Notes: generated by a model from the sequence alone, not told the origin. 6,946 nucleotides of DNA from CAZMCH01 sp964564735 (GCA_964564735.1 CAZMCH010000149.1:1-6946), one strand, 5' to 3'. Positions 1 through 6,644 are shown, numbered from the stretch's first letter. Numbers and translations: made by a program.

Positions 1-2343
1 GATTTAGACGTTCTTATAACAAAATCATTAGATAATATTGATTATAAAGAATTTCGAAAGACATGGGAAACCAATCATCCAAAGACCCTATATGACAGAA
101 TATTTGACCTGCCAGAGCAGACCTATGATAAATCATGGAACGATATGCCCAAAAAGAAGGCACGTGGATTTATGCCACTAGGTTGTGACGGTGGGAGGCA
201 AAAGTTCGCTGTTGAGCAAAATGGAAATGTCTTTTGTCCAAAAAATTTCATCACACGATCAAGAGGAAAAGATACTGATAGATTATTATGGGATGGTGGA
301 ACGATTCATTATGGCTTTGGCTTTCCAAATGTTGAACCAACAGAAAGACACAGAATAGACGGTTATCTACCAATGATATATGCTAGATGGGAAGACGATG
401 ATATATCTTATGAGCAATCAGCATTTGCAACTCTGCTTGATGGTGATATATTAAGCGGAGAACCTATGCAGGGCGATGATCCAACAATTCTATTGCTAAA
501 AGTTACACTGACAAACCTAGCTGATACTTCAAAGGAGATAACTCTAAAATTATCATCAAGATGCAATATAGAAGAAACTCTTGATATAAAAGAAGGTTTT
601 ATCTTTGCAACAAACTATGAGCCAAAAAGAATGAGATATTTTATTAATACAATGGGTAAAGGAAGTCTCGAAAACTCGTCCTATAATATCTCTCTTGCAG
701 GTAAGGAATCGCATAGCATATATATTAAAATACCATTCATCACTCTTATAGAAAGTGAATTTGAGCTAGTAAAAAAAGCTGATTATGAATCCGAATTTCC
801 AAGAGTCAAAAAATTCTGGAATGATAGGATAGCAAAAGGATCTCAAATAACAGTCCCAAATGAAATATTAAATAATTTTTACAAAGCGCATGTAACACAC
901 ATGCTTATCACTGATGACAGAGAGCCAAATTCTGATAGATATGCTTCTCGTGTTGGGACATTTCCTTATGGTGTTTTTCCTGATGAATCTATTATGTGTA
1001 TAAGCGATTTTGATAGACGAGGATATAAAAAAGAGGCAGAAGAACGTTTAGAAATGCTAATACATTATCAAGGCACTGTGGGCGTTCCGGGGACGTATTC
1101 GACGATTGAAGGTCAATATTACGGTGCTGGTGGATATGAATGTGGAGGATATAATAAGAATCATGGCTGGGTGCTTTGGGGCTTGGGTGAACATTACTGG
1201 TATCATAGAGATAAGGAATGGCTTAATCGTGTTAAACCAAGTATCATTAAGGCTTGTAACTGGATCATAAATGAACGTCAGTCAACGAAAAAATTTGATG
1301 AAAATGGCAAAAAAGTCCTTGAATATGGTTTTTTACCTGCTGGTTCACTTGAGGATGTGCGAGATTTCTATTTTTGGCTTGCGACAAACGCACCGACATA
1401 TTGGGGATTCAAAAATATTTCGAAAGCATTAATTGATGCTGGTCACCCAGAAGGAAAAAAATTACTCAAAGAAGCTGAAGATTACGGTGAGGATCTCATA
1501 AGAGGCTTCAGAGAATCGAAAGTGCTTTGTCCAGTTGTAAAACTCAGAGATGAAACATGGGTTCCACACTTTCCACCAAGACTATATCAGCGTGGTAGAG
1601 GTTTTGGATGGTTGAGAGAGACTCTCGAGGGGGCTATTCACTTGATTAGATCAGAGATGCTTGAACCACATTCAGATGAGGCAACATGGATTATTAAAGA
1701 TTATGAGGATAATCTTTACATATCTGACAGATATGGTTACAGCGTTGAAGATTTTGAACGTGATTGGTTTAGTTTAGGCGGATTTTCCATGCAATCAAAT
1801 TTGCTTTGCCATACGATTCCTTATCTATGGAGAGATGAACCAAAACATTTCCTGAGAGGATATTTTAATGGCTTTACATCAGCGTTTTATCCCGATATAT
1901 GCGCTTGCGTTGAACATGCTTTGCCGACATTGGCAGATAATAACGGCGTCTGGTTCAAGCCATCTGACGAAGCACAATCAACTTTCTGGCTAAGATTGAT
2001 GTTTATATATGAAAATGGAAATGAGCTAAATCTCGGTATGTGCCTGCCAAGGGAATGGCTTGAAGATGGAAAGCATGTTGAGATAGAGAGGGCATCAACA
2101 TATTTCGGTGAGATGGGATACAGGATTGACTCAAATGTCAGTGAAGGCAAAATTATAATGAAACTTAATCCACCAACTAGGAATATGCCAGAAAAGGTGA
2201 ATGTCAGATTCAGGCATCCACAGGAGAAGCCAATTAAGAAAGTGCTTGTAAATGGTAATGAATGGAATGACTTCTCTGCCAAAAAAGAGCTAATAATGCT
2301 TGGAAAGGTTGATAGTCCTGTTGAAATAATTGCATTATATTAA
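1..2343 (+). CDS. Six-hairpin glycosidase-like protein, 5'-truncated by window edge
   Basis: The reading frame is open from base 1 and runs 780 codons to TAA. The first ATG (145) has no Shine-Dalgarno sequence, and the 48 codons before it read as normal protein, so the true start lies outside the window. Counting residues from the window edge, about 90-260 look like the beta-sandwich domain common in glycoside hydrolases. Residues about 285-620 are rich in aromatics and helices, as in an (alpha/alpha)6 six-hairpin barrel: FPDES at 326-330, the SDFDRRGYKKEAEERL stretch just after it, and a W/H/G-rich segment NHGWVLWGLGEHYWYH near 387-402. A short beta domain closes the protein (about 710-780). 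This architecture resembles GH78/GH63/GH15-like enzymes, so hydrolysis of a glycosidic bond is inferred. I cannot name the family, substrate or catalytic acids. A signal peptide cannot be judged because the N-terminus is missing. The next gene is a sugar isomerase, consistent with carbohydrate use. Confidence 0.72.
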   Translation, partial: DLDVLITKSLDNIDYKEFRKTWETNHPKTLYDRIFDLPEQTYDKSWNDMPKKKARGFMPLGCDGGRQKFAVEQNGNVFCPKNFITRSRGKDTDRLLWDGGTIHYGFGFPNVEPTERHRIDGYLPMIYARWEDDDISYEQSAFATLLDGDILSGEPMQGDDPTILLLKVTLTNLADTSKEITLKLSSRCNIEETLDIKEGFIFATNYEPKRMRYFINTMGKGSLENSSYNISLAGKESHSIYIKIPFITLIESEFELVKKADYESEFPRVKKFWNDRIAKGSQITVPNEILNNFYKAHVTHMLITDDREPNSDRYASRVGTFPYGVFPDESIMCISDFDRRGYKKEAEERLEMLIHYQGTVGVPGTYSTIEGQYYGAGGYECGGYNKNHGWVLWGLGEHYWYHRDKEWLNRVKPSIIKACNWIINERQSTKKFDENGKKVLEYGFLPAGSLEDVRDFYFWLATNAPTYWGFKNISKALIDAGHPEGKKLLKEAEDYGEDLIRGFRESKVLCPVVKLRDETWVPHFPPRLYQRGRGFGWLRETLEGAIHLIRSEMLEPHSDEATWIIKDYEDNLYISDRYGYSVEDFERDWFSLGGFSMQSNLLCHTIPYLWRDEPKHFLRGYFNGFTSAFYPDICACVEHALPTLADNNGVWFKPSDEAQSTFWLRLMFIYENGNELNLGMCLPREWLEDGKHVEIERASTYFGEMGYRIDSNVSEGKIIMKLNPPTRNMPEKVNVRFRHPQEKPIKKVLVNGNEWNDFSAKKELIMLGKVDSPVEIIALY

Positions 2344-2440
2344 TACGGATTCAGCACAGGAATTTGTATTTACTAAATTTTTTATTGTCTAGGAAATTAT
2401 ATTTTTTGTATTAATCCAAGAAAAACCTTCACTTGGTTCT

Positions 2441-2486
2441 GGGCGACACTTTGCTGTCGTTTTGAGCAAGCAAAGTGAAAAATATT
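2441..2486 (+). terminator. Candidate terminator with two mutually exclusive hairpins after the glycosidase gene
   Basis: One stem is CGACA (2444-2448) with TGTCG (2455-2459), extendable by G-U pairs and followed by TTTT. The other is CACTTTGCT (2447-2455) with AGCAAAGTG (2469-2477), nine perfect pairs around a 13-base loop, followed by an A/T-rich tract with six T. The stems share bases and cannot form together. Either could end transcription of the glycosidase gene. The rest of the 194-base spacer is featureless AT-rich DNA apart from the possible promoter below. Confidence 0.5.
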
Positions 2487-2487
2487 T

Positions 2488-2517
2488 TTTACTGAATTTA
2501 TGTCAAAACAGTATAAA
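2488..2517 (+). promoter_or_regulatory. Possible promoter for the sugar isomerase gene
   Basis: TTTACT (2488-2493, 4 of 6 matches to the -35 consensus) and TATAAA (2512-2517, 5 of 6 to the -10) are separated by 18 bases. They lie directly after the candidate terminator and just before the AAGGAG ribosome-binding site. In such AT-rich DNA a match of this quality can arise by chance. Confidence 0.3.
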
Positions 2518-2537
2518 AATAAACAAGGAGAAATGCC

Positions 2538-3344
2538 ATGAAACTATTAGGTGTATCAACCCAATTATATGTCTGGTCGCAATTAAATGAAAAAAAGAGC
2601 TTTGCTGATATACTGAATGAAATATCCAATGCAGGATACGATGGTGCAGAGACAAATCTTTCTGAAATAGCAAATAAAGAAAAAGCTAAAGAAGCAGATA
2701 AGTTATTTAAAAAGTTTTGTCTAAAGCCATCATCTTTTTATTCAGGAGGAACGTTCCATGAGGCAAGTTTAGCAATGGCAACTGTTTCGGATATATTAAA
2801 GATGTCCGAATTTGCAGTTGAATTAGGCGCACCATCAATAACCGTCAATCCTAATTCTAAAGCTGGAGGCGCCGAAAAGACTGATGATGAGCTAAAAATC
2901 CAAGCAGAATATCTTAATAAACTTGGTGAAGGTCTGAAAATTAAAGAAATTTCATTAGTATTACATAACCATACACCAGAGATAGTCAATAATGCACGTG
3001 AATTTCGTTCATACTGCGATTTAACCGATCCAGAATTTGTTAATGTTTGTATAGATACACACTGGGTTTATCGTGGTGGGGTTGATCCATTTGAATTGAC
3101 AAAAGAATATGGTAGTCGCATAAAAGCTATGCACCTCCGCAATTCCAAAGACGGAGTCTGGTCAGAAGACTTTGGAGATGGTGATATAGATTATGTTGCA
3201 TATCGTGACCTTCTTGAAAAGATTAATTATGAAGGTTGGATAACGGTTGAACTTGCCTATGAAGGACAAACCAAGATAACCAGATCAATCCAAGAGAACA
3301 TAAGACGCAGTCGTGATTATGTTCGCAATGTCTTTGGAGTATAA
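2538..3344 (+). CDS. Sugar phosphate isomerase/epimerase (xylose isomerase-like TIM barrel)
   Basis: The 268-residue protein is full length for the AP-endonuclease-2/xylose-isomerase-like TIM-barrel family, which includes hydroxypyruvate isomerase, IolE-type dehydratases, tagatose/psicose 3-epimerases and UlaE. The start is fixed by AAGGAG (2525-2530) seven bases before ATG. The expected divalent-metal set is visible: Glu148 in HNHTPE, Asp173 in IDTHW, His199 in MHLRN and Glu238 in VELAYE, with His143/His145 and His175 also in conserved positions. An FGDGDIDY loop (212-219) is typical of the family. There is no signal peptide, so it acts in the cytoplasm. All metal ligands are present, so it is probably active. 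The substrate cannot be told from sequence because members of this family differ widely. It lies between a glycosidase and an oxidoreductase, fitting sugar or sugar-acid catabolism. Confidence 0.9.
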   Translation: MKLLGVSTQLYVWSQLNEKKSFADILNEISNAGYDGAETNLSEIANKEKAKEADKLFKKFCLKPSSFYSGGTFHEASLAMATVSDILKMSEFAVELGAPSITVNPNSKAGGAEKTDDELKIQAEYLNKLGEGLKIKEISLVLHNHTPEIVNNAREFRSYCDLTDPEFVNVCIDTHWVYRGGVDPFELTKEYGSRIKAMHLRNSKDGVWSEDFGDGDIDYVAYRDLLEKINYEGWITVELAYEGQTKITRSIQENIRRSRDYVRNVFGV

Positions 3345-3377
3345 ACTCTTTAATTAATAAAGATAAAGAATGGATCA

Positions 3378-3527
3378 GGCTATTTAATTTTTCATTTTGC
3401 CAACGATATTGTCATTCCAGTGAAGACTAGAATCCATGATTTTATAATGAACTTTCCGAACTGGATTCCAGCCTTAGCTTATCCTATCGAATACTAGGGC
3501 TGGAATGACAGTGAGAATTAAATAGCC
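3378..3527. repeat. Nested inverted-repeat element (miniature interspersed-repeat type)
   Basis: Outer arms GGCTATTTAATT (3378-3389) and AATTAAATAGCC (3516-3527) are perfect 12-bp inverted repeats. Inside them GTCATTCCAG (3411-3420) pairs with CTGGAATGAC (3500-3509). Further in, CTAGAATCCA (3427-3436) pairs at 9 of 10 with TGGATTCCAG (3462-3471), and ATTCCAGCC (3466-3474) can alternatively pair with GGCTGGAAT (3498-3506). The TCATTCC...GAATCC...GGATTCC...GGAATGA layout is that of short dispersed repeats seen in many bacterial genomes. I see no coding capacity. The right outer arm is followed by ATTTTT, so a transcript from the upstream isomerase gene could fold and terminate here. Confidence 0.75.
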
Positions 3528-3615
3528 CTATTTTTCTGAGATTCAGACATAAGTTTGGACATTTTGCAAAACAATATTACTGAATGCCAAAAATTTTGAC
3601 TTTCCGTTTAAGAAA

Positions 3616-3815
3616 TTATGTATACCTGTATATAACTTTCATATCACGAAAACTCTCTTCTATCTTAATTCCCAATCGGTATATCTCTATGGCTTCTTCT
3701 AATGGCAAATTGCTTATCACACATATCGGTTCTCTGAATCCATTTTTAATTATCATCAGGATTACCTTTCATGGCATTGGATATATCAGAAATTATTGGC
3801 GATTTGTTCGTTCAT
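3616..3815 (-). pseudogene. Deleted and frameshifted IS4-family transposase remnant
   Basis: On the minus strand, an AGGAG site (3822-3826) lies six bases before ATG at 3815. The frame MNEQIANNF stops after nine residues at 3786-3788. Shifting frame continues it as SDISNAMKGNPDDN before another stop. A second frame (3768 to 3616) gives 50 residues containing SNLPLEEAIEIYRLGIKIEE followed by SFRDMK. This matches the C-terminal IS4 transposase region (TNLP..EA..IY..R..IEE.FRD.K). In the Y-x2-R-x3-E-x6-K signature the Arg is replaced by Gly. The frame ends almost at once after the Lys instead of running on. The Asp-bearing catalytic core is absent, so no active transposase can be made. The plus-strand frame over the same bases is a shadow. 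Confidence 0.7.
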
Positions 3816-3818
3816 GAT

Positions 3819-3877
3819 TAACTCCTGTAATACTATTTTTTAGCTATTGAAAATACTATATTTTATTACAGGAGTTA
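3819..3877 (-). promoter_or_regulatory. Stem-loop enclosing the transposase ribosome-binding site
   Basis: TAACTCCTGTAATA (3819-3832) and TATTACAGGAGTTA (3864-3877) form a perfect 14-bp inverted repeat with a 31-base loop. In minus-strand RNA the 3' arm carries the AGGAG of the transposase remnant, so the hairpin would hide it. Several insertion sequences (IS10, IS231, IS200) use such structures to block translation from read-through transcripts. The perfect arms contrast with the broken gene they precede. Confidence 0.6.
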
Positions 3878-3933
3878 TTCTTTTGTCCGAACCCATGTCT
3901 TAAACTCAGAAAGTTTTGTATCGTATCTGTCCT

Positions 3934-3997
3934 AATTTATAGGGCAATAAAAACTATCTGATAAAATTATTTGTTTGTATTTGCCCTAAATTATTGC
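3934..3997. repeat. Short inverted repeat upstream of the oxidoreductase gene
   Basis: AGGGCAA (3941-3947) is complementary to TTGCCCT (3981-3987). Bases 3934-3939 and 3988-3992 extend the pairing with a bulge (AATTTA against TAAAT). Alternatively GCAATAA (3944-3950) pairs with TTATTGC (3991-3997). There is no T-run after it, so it is not a clear terminator. It may be an operator, an old repeat end, or chance. Nothing else is recognisable between 3913 and the oxidoreductase ribosome-binding site except a TTGACA at 4022-4027 that lacks a good -10 partner at 17 bases. Confidence 0.3.
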
Positions 3998-4069
3998 TAA
4001 ACTTTAAATAAAATCAAAAATTTGACACAAAAAGCAAAATGCGGAAAATTATAAATAAGGAGCAAAAAA

Positions 4070-5095
4070 ATGGCTATAAAAACAGGTATAGTTGGACTTC
4101 AAAGTTTCTATTGGCCTAGTGCATGTGCTAGTATATTAAAAAGCATACCTGAATCAGAACTATCTGCTTGTTGCGATATGGGCTATGACAAAGATTTGAT
4201 AAAAATATCTCTCGGCACAACACCCGAAGAATTTGCATTGGCTTATGGAATAAAGCTATATCACAATGCCAAAGAGATGATCGAAAAAGAAAAGATTCAG
4301 GCAGTTTGTATATGTGCTAAACATACAGAAATTGTAAATTTTGTAGAATTGATAGCCCCAATGCGAGTTGATATTTATATAGCAAAACCTCTGGCGACTA
4401 CTATCGAATCAGCAGATCGAATAGTGAAGGCAGTTCGTAACAATAATATAATCGCAACATCAGGAACAACAGAACGCTTTGATGGCAGTATTCGTGAAGC
4501 ATATCAACGATATAAAAGAGGGGAAATTGGTGAACTTATATCAATTCATGCCCTCCATCAGCACGGGTGTCTTGATGGATTTCCTGCAGGTGATTGGTAT
4601 TGGGATCTAAAACAAGGAGGTCCTGAATTTTCTCTTATATGGTATGCAGGAGATATCGTTAGATGGTTTGCAGGTTCAGAGGCGATTCGAGTTTATGCTG
4701 AGTATGACAATTATCTTACACCTAATTCCCCTTTCATGGATAATGGCAAGGTTATCATGAAATTTGCTAACAAGGTTATTGCTTCTATTGATATATATTT
4801 CTCTGTCAAGAATTTCAATTTCCCTAATTATGAAGTTGAGCTAGTTGGAACGGAAGGTGCAATACGTATCCAAAAAAATGTCTTTGAAGGCATGATTTTT
4901 ACAAAAGAGGGAAATAAAAGCTTTTATCGTATTCAGAATAATATGTTTCTGGATGAAATACGTAACTGGCTACAGTGTTGTATAAACAAAATAGAACCAG
5001 AATTAAATATAGAAGATGCAAGAAACGTTATAGAACTATGCTTTGCATGTCGTCAATCTGCAAACACCCACGCACCAGTTAATTTGCCCTATTAA
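4070..5095 (+). CDS. Gfo/Idh/MocA-family oxidoreductase with altered active-site residues
   Basis: At 341 residues this is the usual size for the Gfo/Idh/MocA family of NAD(P)-dependent sugar or inositol dehydrogenases. AAGGAG (4057-4062) lies seven bases before ATG. The N-terminal Rossmann half starts GIVGLQSFYWP (6-16), a relaxed version of GxGxxG. The family EKP motif appears as AKP, with Lys106 kept. After the crossover, the segment that normally reads GGGxxxDxGxHxxDxxRW is GGPEFSLIWYAGDIVRW (183-199). Asp195 and RW are kept, but the usual catalytic Asp and His positions hold Ser188 and Tyr192. The C-terminal half ends in a conserved-looking helix near ARNVIELCFACRQS. The fold is secure. 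Oxidoreductase activity on a sugar substrate is less certain, and the protein may use a different mechanism or be non-catalytic. There is no signal peptide. It follows the mobile-element spacer and converges on pyrF. Confidence 0.87.
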   Translation: MAIKTGIVGLQSFYWPSACASILKSIPESELSACCDMGYDKDLIKISLGTTPEEFALAYGIKLYHNAKEMIEKEKIQAVCICAKHTEIVNFVELIAPMRVDIYIAKPLATTIESADRIVKAVRNNNIIATSGTTERFDGSIREAYQRYKRGEIGELISIHALHQHGCLDGFPAGDWYWDLKQGGPEFSLIWYAGDIVRWFAGSEAIRVYAEYDNYLTPNSPFMDNGKVIMKFANKVIASIDIYFSVKNFNFPNYEVELVGTEGAIRIQKNVFEGMIFTKEGNKSFYRIQNNMFLDEIRNWLQCCINKIEPELNIEDARNVIELCFACRQSANTHAPVNLPY

Positions 5096-5101
5096 ATGAT
5101 A

Positions 5102-5827
5102 TTATTTGATTGATCTTAATATTTGCGAAAATACATTGGCAGGATCGGAGGATTGATAAACAGGGCGACCAATAACAATATAATCAGCCCCTTCTGAGAA
5201 TGCTTCGGAAGGTGTCATTACGCGCTTTTGGTCATCACCTTTTATTTGTTCTAGCCTAATACCCGGTGTTAGAATTATGAAATCATCACCACAGGCTTTA
5301 CGGATTTGCTTTATCTCTTTTGGCGAGGCAACAACACCATCAAGCCCAGAATCTTTAGCAAGTTTTGCCATATATATTATCTGATCTTCCAGTTTTCTTG
5401 ATGTGCTAAAAACATTTTGGAATTCAGACTCATCAATACTCGTTAGCATTGTAACACCAAGTAATATAGGCTTTTTGATACCTAGCTTTGATGAAATCGA
5501 ATAGACAGACTCGGCAGAGGTTTTCATCATCTCTACACCACCAGAGATGTGAATATTGAATATATTAACACCAAGTTCTACTGCAGATTCAGATGCTCTT
5601 GCTACGGTATTAGGAATATCATGAAATTTTAGATCAAGAAATATGTCTTTTCCTCGATCTTTAATTTCTTTTATTATTTCAGGACCAACGCTTGTAAAAA
5701 GTTGTGATCCGACCTTAAAAAGTTCACCTATTTCTTGTAATTGATCGAGTAAATTCCTTGCTGAATCAAAGTCAGGAACATCAAGAGCTATTGCTATTTT
5801 TTTTGTCCAATTTGTATTCATAGGCAA
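5102..5827 (-). CDS. pyrF: Orotidine 5'-phosphate decarboxylase
   Basis: It catalyses the last step of de novo UMP synthesis, decarboxylating OMP in the cytoplasm. The 241 residues match the bacterial type of about 230-245. Visible hallmarks are Asp16 in ALDVPD, Lys38 in FKVG, the catalytic array Asp65-Lys67-Asp70 in LDLKFHDIPN, the TPGIR loop (187-191) and phosphate-binding Arg221 in IVIGRP. The frame allows a TTG start at 5827 (Met-Pro-Met) or ATG at 5821; the ATG is more likely. Neither has a Shine-Dalgarno sequence. The only purine tract (GGGG) is buried in a hairpin about 25-30 bases upstream. It follows rlpA on the same strand with a 45-base gap and has no obvious promoter of its own, so it may depend on read-through from the c-di-AMP-controlled rlpA transcript. 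Its stop is six bases from that of the convergent oxidoreductase gene. Confidence 0.95.
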   Translation of the reverse strand: MPMNTNWTKKIAIALDVPDFDSARNLLDQLQEIGELFKVGSQLFTSVGPEIIKEIKDRGKDIFLDLKFHDIPNTVARASESAVELGVNIFNIHISGGVEMMKTSAESVYSISSKLGIKKPILLGVTMLTSIDESEFQNVFSTSRKLEDQIIYMAKLAKDSGLDGVVASPKEIKQIRKACGDDFIILTPGIRLEQIKGDDQKRVMTPSEAFSEGADYIVIGRPVYQSSDPANVFSQILRSIK

Positions 5828-5854
5828 AATAAAAGGGGATATTACATCCCCTTT
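5827..5854 (-). terminator. Terminator-like hairpin between rlpA and pyrF
   Basis: In minus-strand RNA, AAAGGGGAU (5846-5854) pairs perfectly with AUCCCCUUU (5832-5840) around loop GUAAU, followed by UAUUUU. This has the form of a compact intrinsic terminator. It ends only about ten bases before the pyrF ATG at 5821, so it also structures the leader of pyrF. It could attenuate read-through from rlpA or mask the GGGG tract. Confidence 0.65.
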
Positions 5855-5872
5855 GCCAATTTACTTTCATGA

Positions 5873-6520
5873 TTATTTAGAAATTCCAGCTATCATTATA
5901 TTTGGATACTTAGTCTCATCATATATACCCTTTGTAATATTAGGAAATTCTGATTCATGAAATTTGTTTTCCCTAAAGAACCTTAACTGTGCGATAGGTA
6001 ATGAAGCCTGAACAATACATGGTTCCGATAATTCACCAAAACAAGCATCTAAATTAAATGCCTGCCATAATTCCTTTTGTTGTTCATAAAGAGCGGATGC
6101 GTATCTATCATCCACGATCTCTATCTTGACTCTTGCAACTCCATCATTTATCATTCCAATTTTTTTGGCGGCAGCATAGGAAATATCAAGTTTGCGACTG
6201 CTTTTTTGTGGTCCTCTATCATTTATTTTTACAAGAGTGCTTCTTCCGTTTTTTATGTTTGTTACTTTTACTATAGTTCCAAATGGAAATATTCTGTGTG
6301 CGCCTGTAAAATCATTCATATCATAATATTCACCGCTTGAGGTAGGTTTTCCATGAAACTTGTTTCCATACCAAGAAGCAAGCCCAAACTGAACCTCACT
6401 GCTATCACTTAATTGAACGTTATGAAAAGTTGCACAGCCACTAAACAGGAAAACAACTAAAAAAGCAAACCCACACAAAATAATCAAATTGTGCGCTTTC
6501 AGTCTTTGATTGAAAAACAA
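5873..6520 (-). CDS. rlpA: RlpA-like septal lytic transglycosylase lipoprotein
   Basis: A hydrophobic N-terminus ends in a lipobox, FSGC, with Cys29 as the predicted lipidated residue, so the product is exported and membrane-anchored. The double-psi beta-barrel follows (about 45-136): GLASWYGNKFHGKPTSSGE, then AHRIFPFGT and KINDRGP, then RKLDIS. His75 and Asp101 are 26 residues apart, matching the catalytic His/Asp pair described for Pseudomonas RlpA, which cleaves peptidoglycan strands lacking stem peptides at the septum. The C-terminal 75 residues are unrecognised and are not a SPOR domain, the usual septum-targeting module, so localisation may differ. The start is TTG at 6520, chosen because GGAGGTGA (6526-6533) sits five bases upstream and the signal peptide follows at once. 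The gene is led by a ydaO-type riboswitch, terminator and Shine-Dalgarno hairpin. pyrF lies downstream. Confidence 0.9.
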   Translation of the reverse strand: MFFNQRLKAHNLIILCGFAFLVVFLFSGCATFHNVQLSDSSEVQFGLASWYGNKFHGKPTSSGEYYDMNDFTGAHRIFPFGTIVKVTNIKNGRSTLVKINDRGPQKSSRKLDISYAAAKKIGMINDGVARVKIEIVDDRYASALYEQQKELWQAFNLDACFGELSEPCIVQASLPIAQLRFFRENKFHESEFPNITKGIYDETKYPNIMIAGISK

Positions 6521-6525
6521 TCAAA

Positions 6526-6550
6526 TCACCTCCGAGGTTATTGCTCGGAG
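6526..6550 (-). promoter_or_regulatory. Hairpin holding the rlpA Shine-Dalgarno sequence
   Basis: In rlpA RNA, CUCCGAG (6544-6550) pairs perfectly with CUCGGAG (6530-6536) across a seven-base loop. The second arm contains the first half of the Shine-Dalgarno GGAGGUGA (6526-6533), so the folded form should limit ribosome access. The first arm overlaps a tract (6548-6556) that can instead pair with the 3' edge of the aptamer. Confidence 0.6.
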
Positions 6551-6570
6551 AGAGAAAACTCTTTTCATAA

Positions 6571-6644
6571 GAAAAAAAATGCCAGAGAACATGAACCTAT
6601 ATGAATAATCTGGTAATAATATACCAAAAAAAACAATCTCTGGC
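6571..6644 (-). terminator. Intrinsic terminator in the riboswitch expression platform
   Basis: In rlpA RNA, GCCAGAGA (6637-6644) pairs perfectly with UCUCUGGC (6581-6588), followed by A and eight U (6572-6579). The 48-base interior holds a small UGGUA/UACCA hairpin (6611-6626) and another U8 run (6626-6633). It lies between the aptamer and the rlpA start, where ydaO-class riboswitches place their ligand-controlled terminator. Confidence 0.8.

Larger units (their letters stand above)
3533..3912 (-). mobile_element. Non-autonomous, internally deleted IS4-like element (MITE-like)
   Basis: The ends form an imperfect 29-bp inverted repeat (24 of 29 by eye): 3533-3561 reads TTTCTGAG..AGACATAAGTTTGGACA and the complement of 3884-3912 reads TTTCTGAG..AGACATGGGTTCGGACA. 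A CTGAG terminus is common among IS4-related elements (for example IS10). About 380 bp is far too short for an IS4-family element, which usually exceeds 1.2 kb. Inside, on the minus strand, are a short transposase-like N-terminus and a 50-residue C-terminal fragment with the IS4 YREK-like motif, so the middle has been lost. I see no convincing target-site duplication, perhaps because of age or because the boundaries are slightly off. It abuts the nested repeat to its left. Confidence 0.6.

Noticed and set aside
145..147. ATG at 145 as the start of the glycosidase gene
   Set aside because: There is no Shine-Dalgarno sequence upstream, and the frame stays open with protein-like codons back to base 1.
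1887..2282. Minus-strand 131-codon open frame
   Set aside because: It is a shadow inside the glycosidase gene, with no ribosome-binding site and Ser/Phe-rich composition typical of an antisense reading.
2738..2989. Minus-strand 83-codon open frame
   Set aside because: It is a shadow of the isomerase gene, which has full family motifs on the plus strand.
3345..3365. CTTTA/TAAAG hairpin after the isomerase gene as a terminator
   Set aside because: The stem is only five mostly A-T pairs and no T-run follows it.
3378..3527. CRISPR-like repeats
   Set aside because: The repeats are inverted and nested, not direct repeats with regular spacers.
3584..3817. Plus-strand 77-codon open frame
   Set aside because: It lies antisense to the transposase remnant, has no ribosome-binding site, and the protein-like signal (SNLPLEEA..IEESFRDMK) is on the minus strand.
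4022..4055. TTGACA and TATAAA as a promoter for the oxidoreductase gene
   Set aside because: The hexamers are 22 bases apart, and the TATAAA nearly touches the Shine-Dalgarno site. At the correct 17-base spacing the -10 would be AAAATT, a weak match.
6077..6340. Plus-strand 87-codon open frame
   Set aside because: It is antisense to the conserved double-psi beta-barrel of rlpA.
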